A DNA stretch of 64,000 nt from Taxillus chinensis (taxonomy: Eukaryota; Streptophyta; Magnoliopsida; Santalales; Loranthaceae), in NCBI GenBank assembly GCA_023512835.1, contig CM042092.1:4055293-4119292 (forward strand), read 5' to 3'. Below are positions 32,911 to 46,400 of the stretch, piece after piece. The translations under genes were made by a program, and so were the position numbers. The stretch's first letter is position 1. Every line of letters begins with the position of its first letter. Under the pieces are notes generated by a model that had not been told where the DNA came from, made no database searches, and saw only the letters and a list, made by a program, of their open reading frames with translations.

Positions 32911-35900
32911 AGAGGTGCCACCTCAATACGGCGCCTCGGTGCCTTGGCAGATGCCCTGAGCCAGAGAACGATCGACGCCCATTTTAGGCAATCAAGGCGG
33001 CTGCCTCACCGTCGGTATGCTCGCCTCACCGTCAGTATGGGTTGAGCTGGCAAAGGCAGATTTTTAAAAGAAAAAATAAAGTATAAAATCTGTAACTCAC
33101 AATCTCGCACCCTCATGCAGCCACTACCATAGCTACCCGACGCAACCGCTACCCTTGCCATCGATCGCTGTGATCGTCATCGATGATGTGTCACCTCGCC
33201 CAACGGCGATGCTCCTTCTCCGTCCCCTAGCCGATGCCTCGCCTTGCCTTATCTTTGCCGGCGGTTGTTGCTCCTTCTCACCCAACACCTCGCCTCGCCT
33301 CATCCGACGGCATTGACGATCTGTTGCTCGTCGTCTGTCTATGAGTATATAAATATGTAATATATATTTTATCTAATTATTTTTTCTGAAATTAATATTT
33401 CATTATAAATTTATTTTAATCTGATTGCATTGACATTAGCTTTTATTTTCAATTATTCAAACTGCAGTGTTGTCCATTGTTTTTAATCATTGAGTATATT
33501 TTTGTTTGTGGTGTGATGGCAAGCAATGAAAGAAAAGATCCAGCTTGATATAGGATTGAAATTGAAAAAGAAAAAAAAGATATAAATATATCCAATGCGA
33601 ATTTTGTGAAAAAGAAATAAGAAAGGGTGTATTTAGATTGAAGGAACATCTTGCAGGTAAAAGGAGTAATGTTGCCTCATGTTTGAAAGTTCAACCAGAG
33701 GTTAGAGATAAAATATTTTTTTTTTTGATGATTCAGAGAAGTTAAAAAAATTAAATCAATTAGCTAAAGAGGAGATTATTGATAGGTGTACAACATTAAA
33801 CAGTGGGTCTGTGAGAGGCTCAAGTAGTGATGGTGTTACTCAAACTCAAAGAATGAATAGAGGACCTATAGGTAGATTTTTGAGGCTTTTAGAGGATGAT
33901 GTTGAGGAGATCAATGATATGGATAAAACTGAACCTAAGAAAAAATTTACTAATAAGGAATTATGTGAGGAAGTATGTGCGAAGATTGGTTGATGTTTCT
34001 TTGACAATGCCCTTGCTTTTAATGTTATTGATAATTCATCAGTTATTGCTTTTAATCAACCATTATGGAATTGGTTTCAAAGTACATAGCAATTATGAGT
34101 TAAAGACTACCATTTTAAAAAAGCAGGAGGAGAACACTAAAACTATTGTGAATGAAGTGAAGAAGACATGGGTGCAAACAAAAGTATTCACATTCTCAGA
34201 TGGTTGGAAAAATATAAGGAGGCAACAGTTGATCAACATTCTGGTTAATAATCCATGTGGAATAATTTTTTTGCATTCTATTGATGTCAGTGATGCAATG
34301 AAAGATACAAAGATGATATTTAAATTATTAGATGATGTAGTTGAAGAGAATGAAGAGGATATTGTAGTTCAAGTAGTAACTGATATTACCTCTAACTATA
34401 AAAAGCTGGACAAATGTTAATGAAGAAAAAGACAAAATTATGGTGGACACCATGTGCTGCACACTACTTGGATTTAATTCTTTAAAAAATTGGAGAGCTA
34501 CCCTAACATAAAATGGCATTGAGAAAAGTGGATGAAGTATATTTATTTATTTACTACAATATTTCTTTAATTAAACTTTTATTATTAAATTGCTTGTTTC
34601 TTAATAGGTGACCCAATTTATTTATAATCATGGGTGGATATAGGCATTGATAAGAAAGTTCACAAAAAAAAAAAAGACTTAATTTAGCCTACTCCTACTA
34701 GGTTTGCTACAACGTACTTGACATTACAAAATTTGTATGAATTGCGTGAACCTTTAGAGCAAATGTTAACTTCACAGGAATAGAGAAAAAGTTCATGGGC
34801 GAATAAAGCAGAATGAGAAAAATTGAACTAGATTATTGTGAGGGATGAAAATTTTTGGTCTAGTATGTCTTATGCATTGAAGACAATTAGACCTCTTGTT
34901 AATGTGTTGAGATTGGTAGATTCAGAGAAGGTCCCTAGAATAGGATTTATTTATGGAGTAATGGATGCAGGTAAAGAGGAGATAACCAAAAATTTAGGGG
35001 ATAAATATGGAGCATATAGTGAGATTTGAAATATTATTGACAACAAATGACATTTCCAATTATATCGCCCTTTGCATGCAACAGCTTATTTTATGAATCC
35101 TATATTTTAATATTCAGAACAGATGTCTACTTATATAGAGATTAAGACTGAGTTATTGATGTGCATGGAGAAGCTTATACCAAATTTTGAAGAAAGAGAG
35201 AAAATTTGTCTACAAATTACATATTTCAAATAAAAGAATGGGTTGTTTGGCTTCGCATTGGCCCAAAGTACTATACATAAATATAAACCCGATAAGTCAA
35301 AATCTCATTTAAGTATTCTATAATTATTTATCTAATTTCTTACTAGGTGAATCATTATTGTAACTGATTGGTGGATTCAATTTGGAGATCATACCCCAAA
35401 GCTAAGATCTTTTGCAGTGAGTTTTAAGTCTCGCTTTTTTTTTTCCACCTTAGACAACGATTCAATTTCAATTGGAATGTCCGAAATACAAATTTAGAAT
35501 ATATTATTTAATATATATTTATTTATACTAATTTTATTTTAATTTATATTTGTAGATTCATTCTAAAAGAAAAATCTTTTGACCAGAGAAATAAACATTA
35601 TAGTTTTATCATGTATAATAGAAAGTTGAGGGTTAAGTTCATTAGAAAACAAAACTTACCTGATCGTGTTGACCCTTTACTTGCCACAGATGTGCCTTCA
35701 AATGATGAGTGGATAGTTGAGGATGATATTGGTGGAAATTTTGCAAACCTTTCATGTGAACCAAGTGAAAGTTTGCAAGAAGGAGATAGTGTAGAAATTC
35801 AAGTAAGTTTAGTAACGTTTAATAATTAAATGAAACAATTTGGTTATATTTAAAATATTATATATATATATATATATATTATTTATTTATATTTATTTTG

Positions 35901-36360
35901 GTGTAGGAAAAGGAAAAGGCATTTTGATTAAATTTAAAAAAAACCCAAAAAAAAAAAACCATTTTAGTGAAGAAGGCATTTTGAATCAAAATTTAATAAT
36001 TTGAAGTTGAACCTAAACATTACTTTTCTTTTTTAAACATATTTTTTGCAAATTTACTTTTTTATTCCTATTCAATGAAAATTAGAGTGTATATTCAAGA
36101 CTTTAAGTTGTTTTATTTTATTGAATATTTCAAATTGATTATTAAGACTTAATTTTGTTTTTAAGTGAAACTTTATTTCATATTTTTAGTTTGATTTTAT
36201 AAAATGTGTTAGACTATTATGATTGTAAGACTAATATATTTATACAAAAGGTGTAAAGAATTTTTTATTTTTAGCATAATAATATTTTTAGTATAAATTT
36301 AATTGTTTAAGATTGAAACACCCGCCTTGACCGTACTGAGGCGCCCATATCCATACAACC
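32903..36360 (+). mobile_element. hAT element with degenerate ends
   Basis: The candidate element is 32911-36352, about 3.44 kb. The left end reads AGAGGTGCCACCTCAATACGG; the right end in reverse reads GGCGCCTCAGTACGG after GGATATG. Flanking 8-mers ATACAAAC (32903-32910) and ATACAACC (36353-36360) match at 7 of 8 positions, the hAT duplication size. It carries a broken hAT transposase (+). Confidence 0.6.
33516..35829 (+). pseudogene. hAT transposase (BED, DUF659, dimerisation), broken
   Basis: Begins MASNERKDPA; a TGA replaces the expected Trp. A BED-type finger follows (CEFCEKEIRKGVFRLKEHLAG-like, with a frame shift). Next come YGIGFKVHSNYELKTTILKK and VFTFSDGWKNIRRQQLINIL, then HSIDVSDAMKDTKMIFKLLDD: a DUF659 domain at about 34050-34420. 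Then WWTPCAAHYLDLIL and, at 34838-35029, FWSSMSYALKTIRPLVNVLR. The hAT dimerisation part is seen as WWIQFGDHTPKLRSFAV near 35370 and the end as MYNRKLRVKFIRKQNLPD at 35611. Many stops and frame shifts make it inactive. Confidence 0.75.
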
Positions 36361-37410
36361 TTTGGTCGTACGATTCTCACCTCACGTATTTTTGAACTTT
36401 GATTTCAAAAGGATAGCAAACTACCAACCTCAACTGTCACCAGCACAACTACTAACCATTGTCAGGAACTATAGTTTTTTTACCTATTAAAATATATGAA
36501 TTTATTAAGCTAACTATAAAATGTTAGAATAACGTTGTGTATAATTAATTAGTTATTGTTGAATAATAATAATAATCTATGATATGTGATCCTAACTTTT
36601 ATTATTAAGTTTTTAAAATGACATTAGACTTAAAATATGACAATAAATTTAATATAAGTAATTTATATGAGTTGAAGTTCAAATTTAAAATGCAATCATA
36701 AGTTAAAATTCAATATAAGTCATCAAAAGACAAATAAGATAGTATAAATATTAGCCCATCCAATCCGGCACCAGCCCAATCATATACACTAGCCTTGAAA
36801 GGTCTCCCTCTTAGGTCAAATCCGAGCCCTGCCAACAAGAGGACGAGTAAATTGGGACAATGCTAGAGTGACGGAATCCTGCCCCTCGATGCGGCCCAAG
36901 TCTCACTAAACCCGAAGGATATAAGGCATGAAATAACACAGACCACTAGTGCAACCCAAGCTGAAAATGCCACTGTACTGTGACCCAAAAAAAAAAAAAG
37001 AACAATCATGAGCCTAGCTAAAATTAACTCAATAGACTTCTATGAGATAGACATGTCCACCATAATCGTCCGAGCGGTAAACCGTCATAGCTACAGCACT
37101 GGCCATTCATATGGAAGCCTAAATTGATGTTTTCTATGGAACTTCCAGGGCAATAAGCCTTCATCTCCATCTAACCTCTTTCATTTGTATCTCCTTCATG
37201 GGTGGTACATACTGCTTTTGCTGCCCAGATCGGGATCCTAACACCTTTCACATCTTGCCGATTAGAAGATGATGAAGCAACAATCCTCTCCACAGGCTGC
37301 AACAATCAACCACGGGCAATGGCAAAATGAAGCAGCCAGAGATAAAATGTTTAAGGGTTCAATTTTTACTGTATTACGAGGGAGGAAGGAAATCAAATAA
37401 AAACAAAACA
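36360..37410. other. Spacer downstream of the zinc-knuckle gene
   Basis: AT-rich to 36750, then mixed sequence without a recognisable gene. The zinc-knuckle gene's 3' untranslated region probably occupies the last few hundred bases; no clear polyadenylation site is identifiable. Confidence 0.4.
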
Positions 37411-37418
37411 AAACAAAA

Positions 37419-40400
37419 TTATAGGCTTTCCAAAAGAACCTTGGTGTCACTCCAGCACTTTTGTGTTTTGTGACCTTCTTTTCCCCATTTATTGCAAGGG
37501 AAGGATCTTATCCCGGCGTAATCTCCAACAACATTTTTGCAGACCTTTGTAAACATACCAATATACCAATGAAAACTATGAAGTTGCCTTTTCTACCAAA
37601 ACTTTGCACGGTTATGTAATTGTTCCACCATAAAAGGAGGTTCAGATGAGTTACCATGCCCACATGACCTGACATGCCACATTTGAAACAACTAACTTTA
37701 TGCGGGCCTGCATTTCGAAAATTAACACAACAGATATGACCAAGGTTCTTGCACACATAACACCGTATTATCTGCCCATTCAAAAGAAAGTAAAGTCGGT
37801 AGACAATTCGCAAATCAATTTTGAACTTCCCTATGCCGTCGTATGTAAAGAAAACAATGAAAGGACTGTAGAGAAAGGGATGTAAAGAGCCATATCAGAA
37901 GCATTCAGACATGTTGGTGAACCTTGAGATCATCAGAGGAATAGTCGGTCCTGCATGAGATCATATCATGCCCTGAATTCCCACATCTTACACAAATTTT
38001 AGATGACAGATTTCCTTCATGTTTCTCTGCGCAGCTGTTGACCAGGTGGTCTTTTCTTTGCAAGAAAGAACATTTATATTTCTGGGCATGTAATGTCAGA
38101 TTGTTAATTAATAAATCATAACTCAATTTTCTAGAAAATATTTTTAACCCAAGTTCATTAGAAAATGTTATCAAAGAGTAACAACACAATATTGAAGTAT
38201 AACATTTCACAGTTAATATACTAAAAATGGAAACAAATTTTGAATTTATACGGCAGGCAATAGATTTTAAAGGAGATTCATGCAATAAAATCCTACAGAT
38301 CTTCAACCATAAACATAAAAACTAGCAAATAATATTTAAGTTTTCCAATGTTGGCATGCTTTGGGTTTGCTCCCCAAAGTGTGTAGATTTTGGTCTCGAT
38401 GGTATCATCACTGCATTTAAATAATTACACCACTGAGACACAAATTCATATTTACACCACATTCGAAATAAATGTGGAAGAAAATTGTAGTCCCAATAGT
38501 GCGACCAATGAAGACTAATGATTTAAATTCAGTGGAGGGAAGACTGAGACCAGAACGTACAAGCCTTCGAAATGGAAATTAAACCCAAAACACGTGGACC
38601 ATGGAAAAAGTTCAAAATGTCAGTCAACCTTGAAAGCCTAAGTTAATAAAATTTAGAATAGCCACTGATAATTACCAAAGAAATATATCATTTAGTAAAT
38701 TTTATAATACAAATATGAAATGAGAATCAATATGAAAATATATAAAGTGAGGCACGAACAATAAGTAATGTGGATAACCATGCCCAAGGAAGTAACCTGT
38801 TTGCACTTTTTCCCTTCATGCCCAAGACCACCACAAATGTAGCATCGTCTCTTACGTGTTGGACAATTCACTGCTAGATGACCATTTTCATTGCAATTGT
38901 GGCACATTTCCCAAAAGCCATCTGGATAATCAAAATACCTTGGTACTCCCTAGCACAATGGAAGGAGAAAGCAGTTACTGCATTGAAAATTAAAAAATGA
39001 AAAAAAAAAAAAAAACTTAAGCACCCAAGCATTGCACTTGCTATAACCTTCCGCAAAACAGGATTCCTGTGTGGCTCAGTTGGTTTTGCTGTTTCCTCAA
39101 TTTCAGAGGCATGAGGCAGTTTCCCTTCCTCCACACTTTCAATCTGTAGGAAGTAAGCACAATAATTGTCTCAACTATGTTACTGCTAAAAACAATGGCC
39201 ATGCATATATGAAAATTTGGTATCGCATCTTTAAGAGTTCAAATCAAGAAAGATGAAAAAACTATAAATATACCGTTATTGAAGTTACAATATCTTTTGA
39301 TGTATCTGCTCTAGATTCCTGAACCTCCATCTTATTCATTAAAGTCCTCTCCACTTCTCTGACAGAACTTGAGCTGTTCAAATCTGAGGTTATTTCATTT
39401 TCCTTCAAAACCAGCATATTGAGATCATTTATTACTGAAGACCCAGCACCATTAAAGCTCTGGGAAGCTTTATTAACTTCAACAGAATTAGTTATGTCTT
39501 TCCGACATTCTTCATTTGCACCATTGACCTAAAGCATAAGCAAGTTTAATAATGGAAGCTACAATCACAAGTGGCAACAAATTTTAAAACCTTAAGAATA
39601 AATAATTTTAAAAACAATGCTGACACATGTACTCATAAAACTGAGAATCCATATAATATTATAATTTTATGACCACCATAGTTGAACCCAAATCAATCAT
39701 CAATCTCGCACCACAATCCACACCTCAGCAATGCCCAATTCTTTCAATCAATTGAATTTACAAAATAAAAACAAAGAAGTTTCAAACCATGAAAATGCCC
39801 ATGATCAAAACAAATTGCTAGTGCTCAATGCACAGTGCCCACCCTTCCCTCACGCTATGAAGCTCACCCCAATAAAGCTTTCCACACACAGTTGTCATCT
39901 TACATTCAGATTAACAGTGTCTTAGCAGAACATGACAACTGAATCCTAATTTCCTTGGATGCTCTCTTGTCACCAACCTTATTCAAATTATCTGCATCAT
40001 TGTGATAGCTATATTGATGTGCATACAATTAGTTTGGAGCAATTTAGGCTCCTTTTGGATCGGAGGAAAATATTTTACAGAAAATGGGATGTTTAAGTCA
40101 ACATTGTTTTCTGTTTGACCAAAAATGTATATGTATTTTATGGAAATCAATTTACTTTTTTTTTTCCCATAAAACGTTTTTGGCCACCATGCTTCTCCAA
40201 TCTCATTTCTCCCCATTTTCTGCCTGCTTTCTCTCTCTCCCAGCCACAGCTTTGATTCGGAGCATGCCTGAGTTTGCCACTTTTTCCGCCAGCACCGCAC
40301 CCCCGATCCACCTCCTCTGTCTCTACTCCAGCCGCTGTCCACTTTCACACACACACTCTCTCTCTACCACCAGATCCATTCCTCCTACACTCGCTCTTGT

Positions 40401-43400
40401 CTCTTCTCTCTCTTCATCTCTACTCGGCGATCGGTTAACATCATACCTCCATCTAATGTCCAGCCACACCCTGTTGCAACACCTCCACCAGTCCCTAGGT
40501 AGTATTAAAAAATATATTATTAGCTTTAGAATAATAAATTCATACTAAAAATATCAAATGAAATCTTAAATATTTTTATCACTTTTTTTATTTAAATTAA
40601 ACAAGAAACTAGTTAACCTATTTTATTTATTTTATTCAATCTAATTACTTTTTAAAAAAAACTTAGATAAAGTGGAATCGTCCAACAAACATATACCCAC
40701 TTGATAAAGTAGAATTTAGAAAACTCATCAAAGCTCCTCCACAAAACAATCATTGGATACCCTCCAACATATTAGCCACCAAGGTTGGAATACAAAACAA
40801 GGGGAAATACATTAGAAAGTTTGAAAGCATAGTTTTCAAAGCGCCGACCCAGTGTTTGAGGGTCTGGTCAAGGCATTTCTAATATATATATATTTTTATA
40901 TAAAATTTTCTATTACAAATCTGAACATAAAAATCAGTCCTATTATCAACAACATTTTCATTAGCAGCCATTCCCTACAACCATCACAATGTCACAAAAG
41001 CAACAAAATTCACATTTCATAACTTGGATATAATGATAGAATTATTACAACACAGAGACGGACTGTCAAAGACTCAGATATAATGATTAAAATAAAGTAA
41101 AAATTAAAATGTATTTAATAATTAATATTCTAAATGTGCTACACAGCCTTCACTTATTGCCAGGGATGTCGAGACTAGCGTGGAGCAAAGAGCAATCAAG
41201 ACTCGGGCGTCAATTGCAAAGAAGACAGAGAGAGTAGCGACCAGCGACCAGTGACAGCGACAGAGATAGTGACAGAGGAAGAGAAGAGTGAAAGGCCAGC
41301 CGACAGCAATGTCAACGGTGATGTCGGTGTCGCGGTGATTGTCGGAAGGGAGGTTGACGGCATCACAGATCGAAGTCGAACCCTAGCCTAGCAAGAGATG
41401 CAGGAAACGGGGAGAGTTCATGCCAGCTTCATTCTCGTGGCTGAATGCTAGGCAGACAATAAACAAGGCAAAACGGTGTCGTTTTTGCCTGGTGTTTATG
41501 TTTTTCTAAAAAAGTTCAGCGACCAAGGCTGTCTCGCAGGGTGAGCGCCTTTCTATGCCTAGACGAAGCAAGCTAATGCTCAGGCTGCTAGGCAGCAGCA
41601 ACGCTTTTGAGAGCCATTTTTCCAACATGTAATAAGCCCCTACTCAAAATGCTCCACAAAAAGGTCCCAAAACACCTTGACCTAGTTGGGTCACGTAGGT
41701 GGCAGGCAGCCTCGCTTTAGAACCCGAGAGCCAAGCTAAATTATATTCATCCACCCAACCACACACTATGATGAACTCAAACTCATCCAGGTTAATTCGC
41801 AACACTAACATTGCTTTCAAACACAACAAAACAGCCTTGAAATTAATGATACTCTCGCCTTGGGCATAGCAAAAAATGAACATATCAACAAAGAGAAGAT
41901 AATGATCATCTGTCAATCTGACCATCCGACTAAACACCTTAATGACAAATAGCATTGAAAGGAGTGGGTCCCCTTAATGCAACCCCTTAGAAGCACCAAC
42001 AAACAAAAAAAGCCCTCCAATCGCAATAATCAAAATAAATGAAATTCAATATTTTATCCACCTCAATAATTGTTTCCCGAAACTCATCTGCTACATAATT
42101 ATCGAGAGGAACCCCTATTGACATTGTTATAAGTTTTCTCCAAGTTTTAATTTGAAAATCACTCCCTAAACCTTATTTTTATTTCAGTAATTCACCACTT
42201 CATTGGCAAAAAGCATTGTATTAATGACCTAATGGCCATTCACAAATGCATATTAAAAAGGTCCAATCAGCTGCCAAAATACAAATAGTTAACATCTTAA
42301 AAATACACCCCACCAAGCTAATTGGGCAAAACTCCCTGACATTGGTAACCCCTCTAACTTTAGGGACAAAGGCCACGAAGGTCAAGTTTAGACTTGAGAC
42401 AGGCTACCCGTTAGCGTGAAACTCCTACAAGCATTACAAAAACATCCACCCAAACAAACACTCAATGTTGATGGAGAAACTCTAGAAATGCCCCGTTGAA
42501 ACCGTCCAACTCTGGATCCTTGTCTCCACTACACAACCACTTTCTCCTCATTGAATGGCCTTTTTATGAGATCCACATCTCGTCTATCAATAGTGGATCT
42601 TTTAAGGGAGGGGATGATACTTTACACGAGTCTAGAAATGTGTGTTGTGGATGATACTTTACACAAGTCGGCAAATACAAATTGCAAAAGGAAAAGGAAA
42701 AAATGTTATCTGAGCAACTACATGGTGAGAGGCAATGGTTTCTATTTTCTAATGCAACAAGATGCATAATCTGATTCCTAAGCTCTGCTGTTGAATACCA
42801 CGCAAGAAAAACTGGTAACTACTAAGCTCCATAGGCAAATTATTCTTTGTGCAGCAGCACAACTTGATTTGGGGATACAACCTAGATTGCAGTATATGAC
42901 TTGATAAGTCACTTTGAAGAATAGGGGGGTATGATGCAGTGGGGTACAAAACAATCATGTCTGATAGTGAGCTACAGAGCACACCAATCCATTTCTTATT
43001 GAGATGAAATTTTCAGATTTTTTTTAATAAGAGAGAAAATTTTATTAAAAAAAACTGCACCCAAGTAGTGTGTAAAGATCAGAAATACAAAAACAGACTC
43101 AAAAGAAACAAATATCACAAATAAAAGAAAATTTGTACATGCTCGAAGCAAAAATCCACTCCCTCCTACGATAGAATAAAATAAGATAAATTTTGATAGC
43201 AAGCTGCTCCCAATCATCAAACACACGTGCATTCCACTCGCGTCAAAAACTTCAAAAAAAGTAATGAGGGACAGCCCTTCAAACCACCAAACACCGCCAC
43301 AGGCCCCCTATCCAACACACAAACAACACACCAGTGACGATGGCATCATCTAATGAAGGCCAAACAAGCTCATGACCATATCTCAAAGCCCCCTAGCATA

Positions 43401-46400
43401 CGGACAGTGAAGGAAAAAATGATCTACGGACTCCGTGATTCTTCCAAAAATTCTTGAGAGTGATGAAGGCAAAGATCGCCGTGATTGACTAGTCTCTGTT
43501 CAAGAAGAATATGAGAAGTCAACAGTCAAGTTGGTTGCTTTATTGAAATCTGGTGAGCGTCGTTTTCCTGGAAAATTAAGTGCTCTAGATGAGATTTGAG
43601 AGGATGTTCATTATGTTGTGCTGATTGTAAATTTGATATTGAAATCTCAAGATCACAGTGGCATCTGAGTAATGTATAACTTCCATGAGGAGTTATAAAC
43701 TAGAGGACTGTGTAGTGCACAGGCCTAGTGAGATCCATTCACTGAACATAGGTTCTTAATAAGCCTTAACACATAAAAATGTCTCATTATTCTCTTAAGT
43801 ACCTTTCTGCTCAGCGATACCAATGCAGTGGGCTACTGCATCTTTATATAGTTGTTGATTGAATTATATTTGTTGTTAGCATGTAAATGTGTGTCGAATC
43901 ATCTAATGGGCATCCTTGTGCCTTGTGTGAATTGGTTTGTCGGTTGAGTTCCTAGGGTAAATATCAAGGTTTTGAAAAACACTAGAGCGCTAGGCAGTGC
44001 TACATGTTTAAGCACTGTATAGAAATTAATAATGTTTACATGACATGTAATTGATTTAGGCAGTTTTGATTATTATATATATATAATAATTTTGATAGAG
44101 TCCACTCTACGCCAAAAGGCTAATTTCGTTAATTTCAAACTTAATTTACAAAGGTGCAAACAAAGAATTAAATAGTCACACAAACCACAATCCCACTACC
44201 TCCCACTGTCACACTATTAACTTTCCATTATTCTACTACTTCTATAACTCCCATAAAAACTATCACTATCAGCTTTCCATCATTCCACTACTCCATAATG
44301 ATAAGAACTACCTAAAAAATCAATAACCAAATGTGAAATAAATTTAAAATTAAATTAAAATAAAACAGTTAAGCTTCAACCGCCCTTTTCCCACTTCTTC
44401 CTCTCATAAGTCATAAGAGGATATGTAACATTACATCCCTATGAAAAAGTCAACATGTCCTTAAGGCAGAATGAAGAAAATTATTGTTTGAGCAAGTCAT
44501 ACTCCTCCCCACTGTCCTCTTCGGCCGGACAAGAAATCCAACGAACTAAAACTTCCAAGTTCCAACAGCTTGGAATCACCAAACTTCTTCCAATGATGAG
44601 AGATAATCTTCTCTGGATGAGCAAAAAAATTCAAAAGCATCATTAATACGAAGAGGAACATCCGAAACCTCCACAAAAGTAACTTGAACAAGGTAAAGTA
44701 GGGAGACATGAATGACCGGACGAATTTTGAAAACAGAAGGAAGCTCCAATTCATAAGCCACCAATCCCAACTTGTGCAGAATTTTGTAAGAGCCAAAATC
44801 ACGTGGAGATAATTTTTGATTGACCCGCCTAGCAAGAGATGTCTAGCGACAAGGTTGAATTCATAAGAAAACTAGATTGCCAACCTAATAATGCACTTTT
44901 GCAATAGTGAGAATCAGCAGCTTGCTTCATCTGATTTTGGACCCTTCAATAAATATGTCTGAGTAGGTGTAGCATCTCTTCATGGGATGACAGATCAAGA
45001 AGTCATGTTTCCCTGCGAACAAATGGAATCAAAGGGGGAGGATCCCAACCATACACAATTTTAAAAAGGGACATTCCAGTTGAGGAATGAAAACCAGTAT
45101 TAAAAGAATACTCAGCCCAAGCCAAAAACTTACTCCAACCCTTAGGCTGCTCCATGGCAAAGCAGCGAAGATAGGTCTCCAAGCAATAATTAACGACTTC
45201 AGTTTGGCCATCAGTCCGCGGTTGATAAGCAAAGCTCATTTGCAGCTTCGTTCCACTCATTTTAAAGAGTTTAGTCCATAAAGAACTCAGAAAGACAGGG
45301 TTATGATCAGATACAATAGATCGCAGCAAACCATATAGTTGTACAATGTCGCGATAGAAGTGAGCAGCAACTGTCTTTGTTGAATAAGGATGAGATAGAC
45401 CAATAAAATGAACGTACTTCCTTAAACAATCCATGACCACGAGGACAACATCCAAGCCAGCAAATTTGGGTAAGCCAATGACAAAATCAAGAGAGATATC
45501 TTCCCATACTTGTTTCGGGATTGGCTAGGGTTGTAGGAGACCACTAGGCACTACCAACTTGCATTTAGCTTGCTAACAGATTGTGCAAGCTTGCATGTAT
45601 TGACAGATAGCCCCCTCGAGCTGGGGCCAATAAAACATAGAGGTCAACCATTTGAGGGTTTTAAGAAATTCACTATGACCAGCATCCGGTGTATTGTGAG
45701 CTTCATATAGAATTTTGTGTTGCCCTTATCATCTGGCACCACCAAATAGTCATGATAAAACAGCTTGTTTCCAACCCAAGAAAATTCTGGATAAGTTCAT
45801 TTGCCGTGGCTCTTAGCTTGGATAATATGGTTGGTGAAAGTATCTCAATGCAGCAATTTTGTCCAGCCGTGGAATTCAGCAGTGATCAGAACAGTAAGAT
45901 CCAAGAAATCTGCTTGTTGAGGGTAGCATGAGACTGCATCAGCCCGTGTTTTCACGTTCAAGCTTGTACTGGATAGAAAAATCAAAGGATAATAATTTTA
46001 AAAGAAGGTGTTGTTGCATGTCAGTAGATATTCGTTACTCCAAGAGATGTGAAAGGCTTCAATGATCTGTGCGACCAATAAATTTGGACCCCATGAGATA
46101 GTGCCGCCTTTTTGTAGAGCTAGCACTAAAGCAAGCAACTCACGATTATACATAGATTTAAATCTATTTGAGAAGGAAAACCTTTACTAAAATAAGCCAA
46201 TGGATGTCCATCTTGCATGAGAATTGCACCAACTCTCTCGGCGGATGCATCACTTCCACAGTCAGACGTCTATGAAATCGGCAATGAGGAACAAGTACTG
46301 TCGTGAGGACAGTTTTGAGCAAGCAAAGGCCAGATCAGCTTTGTTGGTCCAATGGAAGGCATCCGTTTAGTCAACTCAGTCAAAGGTCTGGCAATGAGGC

